A DNA stretch of 5,956 bases from Gammaproteobacteria bacterium (GTDB taxonomy: Bacteria; Pseudomonadota; Gammaproteobacteria; Competibacterales; Competibacteraceae): assembly GCA_003562535.1 (NCBI GenBank), contig PWUP01000225.1, positions 1-5,956 on the forward strand. Direction: 5' to 3'. The notes under the pieces were generated by a model. It did no database searches. It was not told where the DNA came from and saw only the letters and a program-made list of their open reading frames with translations. This document shows positions 5,525-5,956 of the stretch, piece after piece (within the stretch, counting starts at the first letter, position 1; each line of letters starts with the position of its first letter). A program made the translations under genes and the position numbers.

Positions 5525-5956
5525 CGCCAGTAAGGTGATCACCGTCAACGGGATCACAAACAGCAGCATGATTCCGGAAAATGTCTCTATGGCACTATGG
5601 CGGGTGGCATCCAGCACCAGATACGCCAAATAAGCGCCATAGTAGGCTAAGAATAACGCTCCTTCCCAACGATCAATGCAATAGCCGGTAAAGAAAATCG
5701 GCAGGCAGGCAAACGCCACCACAATCATCACTGGGATATCGAAATACACCGCGGCACTGGCCACCGGCAAGCCTTCAGGAGCGACTAAGGCCGTGGCTCC
5801 AAGCACTGCTAAAATATTGAACAAATTGCTGCCCACAGCATTACCCACTGCGATATCCCGTTCGCCGCGTAATGCGGCCACCACGGAGGCGGCAATTTCT
5901 GGCAATGAGGTGCCAATGGCGATAATCGTCAGGCCGATAATCAGCTCGCTGACACC
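5495..5956 (-). CDS. Calcium/sodium antiporter, CaCA family (partial; N-terminal half outside window)
   Basis: This is the C-terminal 153 residues of an inner-membrane cation exchanger of the CaCA superfamily (YrbG-like), which swaps Ca2+ for Na+ or H+. The frame is open to the window edge; its 5' end lies beyond 5956. The second alpha-repeat is nearly complete: GVSELIIGLTIIAIGTSLPE (1-20 of the fragment) carries the GTSLPE motif with its ion-binding Glu, and GNAVGSNLFNILAVLG (38-53) is the paired helix with the conserved Gly-Ser-Asn. Three further hydrophobic helices follow (about residues 72-90, 98-115 and 126-145, the middle one with EGALFLAYYGAYLAYLV), ending in QAWRRG. The TTG at 5905-5903 is the Leu of GTSLPE, not a start. 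The stop TGA (5497-5495) lies inside the rsmJ 3' end, so the two genes overlap tail to tail by 30 bp. Substrate preference cannot be told from this fragment. Confidence 0.9.
   Translation of the reverse strand, partial: GVSELIIGLTIIAIGTSLPEIAASVVAALRGERDIAVGNAVGSNLFNILAVLGATALVAPEGLPVASAAVYFDIPVMIVVAFACLPIFFTGYCIDRWEGALFLAYYGAYLAYLVLDATRHSAIETFSGIMLLFVIPLTVITLLASCWQAWRRG

Noticed and set aside
5495..5905. Treating TTG at 5905 as the start of a 136-residue membrane protein
   Set aside because: The frame continues to the window edge, and the TTG encodes the Leu in the conserved GTSLPE motif of the antiporter.

Overview
The window reads as an ordinary chromosomal segment of a gammaproteobacterium. 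The FadD and Dgt homologues resemble their E. coli counterparts from end to end, and RsmJ is largely a gammaproteobacterial rRNA methyltransferase. A phasin gene points to a species that stores polyhydroxyalkanoate (PHA). I cannot name the genus from sequence alone.

Layout, left to right. Positions 1-225 carry no supportable gene but hold two similar tandem dyads (38-50 and 60-76). A gene for a secreted protein of unknown function follows on the minus strand (226-972). A 184-bp spacer separates it from fadD, also on the minus strand (1157-2839), which encodes long-chain acyl-CoA synthetase. fadD is divergent from dgt (2963-4321, plus), a dGTP triphosphohydrolase; the 123 bp between their chosen starts must carry both promoters. 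After dgt comes a compact phasin gene (4423-4782, plus) with its own readable promoter. Then comes rsmJ (4832-5524, plus), a short form with a non-ATG start. Its 3' end overlaps by 30 bp the convergent, window-truncated gene for a CaCA-family Na+/Ca2+ antiporter (5495-5956, minus).

The genes do not form one pathway. fadD and the phasin gene both relate to carbon and lipid storage: acyl-CoA supply and PHA granule coating. dgt (nucleotide pool control) and rsmJ (16S rRNA methylation) are housekeeping functions.

The most interesting signal is regulatory. Two copies of TTGC-N3-GCAA flank the phasin promoter, one overlapping the -35 and the other running from the end of the -10 to the predicted start site. 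They resemble the TGC-rich dyads bound by the PHA-responsive repressor PhaR in other proteobacteria. I found no mobile element, CRISPR array, tRNA, rRNA or obviously novel multi-gene system.
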